Source of the DNA: CAYOHP01 sp964403795 [NCBI: uncultured bacterium] | GTDB lineage: Bacteria > Muiribacteriota > UBA6191 > CAZXTJ01 | Direction of reading: 5' to 3' | DNA length: 16,571 nt | Assembly: GCA_964403795.1 (NCBI GenBank) | Contig: CAYOHP010000058.1 | Coordinates: 1-16,571, forward strand | In this document: piece by piece, positions 14,357 to 16,571 of the stretch | Numbering within the stretch: position 1 is the first letter of the stretch | Layout of the letters: each line of letters opens with the position of its first letter | Notes under the pieces: model-generated | Told to the model about the DNA's origin: nothing | The model's input: only the letters and a program-made list of their open reading frames with translations | Databases searched by the model: none | Translations under genes and position numbers: made by a program

Positions 14357-16098
14357 AGCGCTCCAAGTCGGAGACCCAGACGGCCCGCCTGGCGTTGCAG
14401 GGGGACGAAGCGGCCTGGACCGAGATCGTCACCACCCACTGGCAACGCATCGAGACCCTGCACCGACTGGCCACCGGCGATGCCGAGGCTTCCCGGAGCC
14501 TGGCCGCGGCCACCTTCCAGAGCGCCCGGGGCGGGCTGGAAGCCTTCCTGCGTGACGAGGAGACGTTCGCCGAGTGGCTGGCCGCCATGGCCCGCGATAC
14601 CGCCCGCCGGCATCTCAGCGACGACGACTGGCGGGCCACGCCTTGGTCCCACGGCCAGGAGATCCTCTCGGATGCGCCCCGGGTCGCCCCGCTCGCCTCG
14701 GGGCTGATCCACTCCCCCGATCCCATCCCGCCCGGTCCGGTCGGGGAGGCCCTCGCCGGGCTCTCGACCGGCCACCAGCTGGCGACCCACCTGCTCTTCC
14801 AGGACCAGCTCTCGGTCGGCCGCCTGGCCGGGGTGCTGGGAGCCTCGAGCATGTTCGTCGGCTCCTTCGCCTACGGCCTGCTGGACCAGCTCGGCGGCCT
14901 CGAGTCGATCGAGCACGACTCCGCCGGGTGCCGCGCCGGCCTACTGGTGGCGCTCGATGCCCTGGAGGCCCGAGGCGATCCCCAGGCGGTCCGGGATCTG
15001 CTTCGGACCCTGGCGGCATGCGGCGGCTGCCAGACCCTGGTCTTCCGGGTGCTGCGCCTCTCGGAGTCCCTGGGCACCTCGACGGCCGACCCGGCCGCTC
15101 CGGCTCCCGATCTCGCCACCCTGGGTTTGGCGGGAGCCCCGGGGAGCGCAGTCGCCCAGTCCGCCGGCGAGGCCCGCCCCGAGCCTCCTCCGGTCCGGAT
15201 CATCCCACTCAAGTCCCGTCCCGAACCGAACCACGGTCGGCGCCTCGCCCATCTGGCAGTGGCGGTGGCCCTGCTGCTGGCCTTCGCCGGCGGGACGGTG
15301 GGGCTGCTCCGGGGAAGGCCGATCGGGGGCTCCCCAGGATCCGCCGGCGAGGTGCCGGGCGGCGATGCGGACCGCACCGCCAGCGCCCCTGGAGCGAGCG
15401 GAGCGGTCGGCTACTTCGCCGGGCTGTCCGGCCGCAAGCAGGTCCTGGCCGAGGGACGGGCGCTCCAATCCTCGCCCCTGGGTGCCACCGAACTCACCCT
15501 CTTCGAAGGGCCCACCGCCCTCCTCTCGCCCGCAAGCATCGTGGTGGCCCGGGGCGCGGGCCTGGAACTGGAGCGAGGCCGCATCCTCCTCTCCCTCGAC
15601 GGCCGTCCGGTGAAGAGCGGGGGATTCCAGGCCCGGGTGGCGGGCCTGACGGTAACGGCTCAGAAGGGCACGGTGGTGGCAGCCACCGTCCCCGGCGAGG
15701 GCACGTTGGTCGCCGTCAAGGGAGGCTCGGCGTCGGTCCGCCTGCCGGACGGCACCGTCCTGGAACTGGATCCGTTCCGCCAGGTCCGGATCTCGCCGGG
15801 CGGCGAGCATCGGGTCGAGGACGCCCGGCCGGAAGCCTTCGGAGAGGCCCAGCTGGCAGCTGCCGGATCCGGGTCCTCGGCGGCGGGACCCGGCGGAGGC
15901 CTGGGGCGCTACGCGGGCCGGAGCGGGGACGGGCTCGGGAGCGTGGGGCTGGGCACCGACACCGGCTCGGGAACCGCCTCGGGAGGCGCCCGCCCGGCTC
16001 CGACCCGCCCCGGGGGCCAGCCCGCCGACAACGGGATCATGACGCCGGGAGCAGCCCCTAGCCCGGGGACGGTCCGAGGCTTCCGTGACGCCTTCTGA
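14353..16098 (+). CDS. ECF-sigma-like, zinc-finger-like, transmembrane and FecR fusion protein
   Basis: The 581-residue protein has four parts. Residues 11-90 follow the sigma-70 region 2 pattern: ALQGDEAAWTEIV, then TGDAEASRSLAAATFQSA, then FAEWLAAMARDTARRHL. Residues 133-182 resemble region 4: LSTGHQLATHLLF, then LSVGRLAGVLGASS, where a helix-turn-helix would lie. Residues 186-240 resemble an anti-sigma zinc-binding segment with C193, C223 and C226 (AACGGC), but the usual histidine is missing. Residues 300-318 form one membrane helix. Residues 355-480 form a FecR-like beta domain, followed by a Gly/Ser-rich tail (503-560). This puts sigma-like, anti-sigma-like and periplasmic FecR parts in one chain, probably with the first two in the cytoplasm. 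The ATG overlaps the prepilin stop as ATGA, so it belongs to the pseudopilin operon. The sigma reading is moderately secure; DNA binding is not shown. Confidence 0.78.
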   Translation: MKRSKSETQTARLALQGDEAAWTEIVTTHWQRIETLHRLATGDAEASRSLAAATFQSARGGLEAFLRDEETFAEWLAAMARDTARRHLSDDDWRATPWSHGQEILSDAPRVAPLASGLIHSPDPIPPGPVGEALAGLSTGHQLATHLLFQDQLSVGRLAGVLGASSMFVGSFAYGLLDQLGGLESIEHDSAGCRAGLLVALDALEARGDPQAVRDLLRTLAACGGCQTLVFRVLRLSESLGTSTADPAAPAPDLATLGLAGAPGSAVAQSAGEARPEPPPVRIIPLKSRPEPNHGRRLAHLAVAVALLLAFAGGTVGLLRGRPIGGSPGSAGEVPGGDADRTASAPGASGAVGYFAGLSGRKQVLAEGRALQSSPLGATELTLFEGPTALLSPASIVVARGAGLELERGRILLSLDGRPVKSGGFQARVAGLTVTAQKGTVVAATVPGEGTLVAVKGGSASVRLPDGTVLELDPFRQVRISPGGEHRVEDARPEAFGEAQLAAAGSGSSAAGPGGGLGRYAGRSGDGLGSVGLGTDTGSGTASGGARPAPTRPGGQPADNGIMTPGAAPSPGTVRGFRDAF

Positions 16099-16227
16099 TC
16101 CGGTGAGCTGCCAGCCGATCGCGGCTATGCTGGGCGTCGAGGTCGCCCGGAAGGGACGCAGCGTCTGCACCCGGGACGGGACGACCATGCCCCGGGCCCG
16201 CCCGGTCCCGGAACCCGAGGACCTTCC
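16099..16227 (+). promoter_or_regulatory. Intergenic region, possible promoter for the downstream exported protein
   Basis: This 129-base gap separates the FecR fusion gene from the next gene. TATGCT (16126-16131) is the best -10-like match, but the -35 at the expected spacing (GTGAGC) is poor. No hairpin with a T-run is visible, so read-through from the upstream operon is also possible. Confidence 0.22.
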
Positions 16228-16571
16228 GTGAAACGACCCCTCCTGGCTGCCTGGCTCCTCCTGCCCTCGATGGTCCGCGCCTCTTCCCCGCTGGAGATCC
16301 CCGCCTGGGCCGATCTCGAGCTCCGGGCGCCGGGAGCCGTCGAGCTGGGGCGCGCCTCCACCTTCGAAGTGGTGCTGACGGCCCGGGTCGGCGAGACCGT
16401 GGTCCGGGTGCCCACCGCTACCCCCGGCCCGGGCTGGACCCTGCTGGCCGGTCCCCAGCCGCGCAGCGCCCAGACCGTGAAGGCCGGCGGCACGGTCCGC
16501 TGGAGCTTCCGAGCCCGACTCGATCGCCTGGAGGCCGCTCCGTCCCGCATGGGGATCACGGTCCCGGCCCG
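16228..16571 (+). CDS. Exported protein of unknown function, N-terminal part, cut by window edge
   Basis: A GTG start with GAGG seven bases upstream opens a frame that is still open at the right edge (114 full codons). The first 18 residues form a signal peptide (KRP, then LLAAWLLLP, likely cleavage after VRA). The visible mature part alternates strand-like segments such as TFEVVLTARV and ETVVRVPT with a GWTLL turn, suggesting an Ig-like or CARDB-like beta-sandwich. I do not recognise the family. It follows the pseudopilin/FecR operon by 129 bases and may or may not be co-transcribed. Confidence 0.72.
   Translation, partial: MKRPLLAAWLLLPSMVRASSPLEIPAWADLELRAPGAVELGRASTFEVVLTARVGETVVRVPTATPGPGWTLLAGPQPRSAQTVKAGGTVRWSFRARLDRLEAAPSRMGITVPA

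Noticed and set aside
14941-16188. Minus-strand frame of 415 codons
   Set aside because: It is antisense to the FecR fusion gene and composition-driven, with no motif.

Overview
The window is gene-dense DNA of very high GC (about 70% by eye), with G/C-ending codons throughout. It looks chromosomal: no transposase, integrase, phage gene, tRNA, rRNA or CRISPR array is visible. Pseudopilins, a lipoprotein, a FecR-type protein, a Hanks-type kinase, a CHASE2 diguanylate cyclase and a class III adenylate cyclase together suggest a signalling-rich, probably diderm bacterium. Myxococcota, Planctomycetota, Acidobacteriota or a candidate phylum such as Riflebacteria would fit. The sequence alone does not settle the taxon, and the YlbF-family gene does not point clearly to any one of them.

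Layout: (1) 1-1244 holds the start of a Ser/Thr kinase gene on the minus strand, divergent from a small lipoprotein gene. (2) 1294-3850 is a tightly coupled minus-strand operon, joined by ATGA overlaps. It encodes a degenerate ABC ATPase, a polytopic membrane protein, and a YlbF-family protein with a cysteine-bearing triple repeat. (3) 3911-5203 is an exported TPR protein with a metallopeptidase-like C-terminal half that has lost its catalytic residues. (4) 5181-10331 is a minus-strand signalling block: CHASE2-GGDEF cyclase, Nif3-family protein, PlsC-type acyltransferase, and a membrane adenylate cyclase. (5) 10414-16098 is a plus-strand operon, again joined entirely by ATGA overlaps. It encodes a very large PilX/GspK-like pseudopilin, two class III prepilins, and a fusion protein with ECF-sigma-like, zinc-finger-like, transmembrane and FecR parts. 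(6) 16228-end is the start of an exported protein gene.

The most unusual item is the sigma/anti-sigma/FecR-like fusion at the end of the pseudopilin operon. It could be a membrane-tethered regulator that couples envelope or pilus state to transcription. The diguanylate cyclase gene is divergent from this operon across a short intergenic region. On both sides a TAnnnT -10-like box lies 6-7 bases from a GTG, which suggests leaderless transcripts and possible co-regulation of c-di-GMP synthesis and pilus assembly. Two proteins (the ABC ATPase and the peptidase-like protein) keep a family fold but lack catalytic residues. No gap without a gene exceeds about 130 bases.
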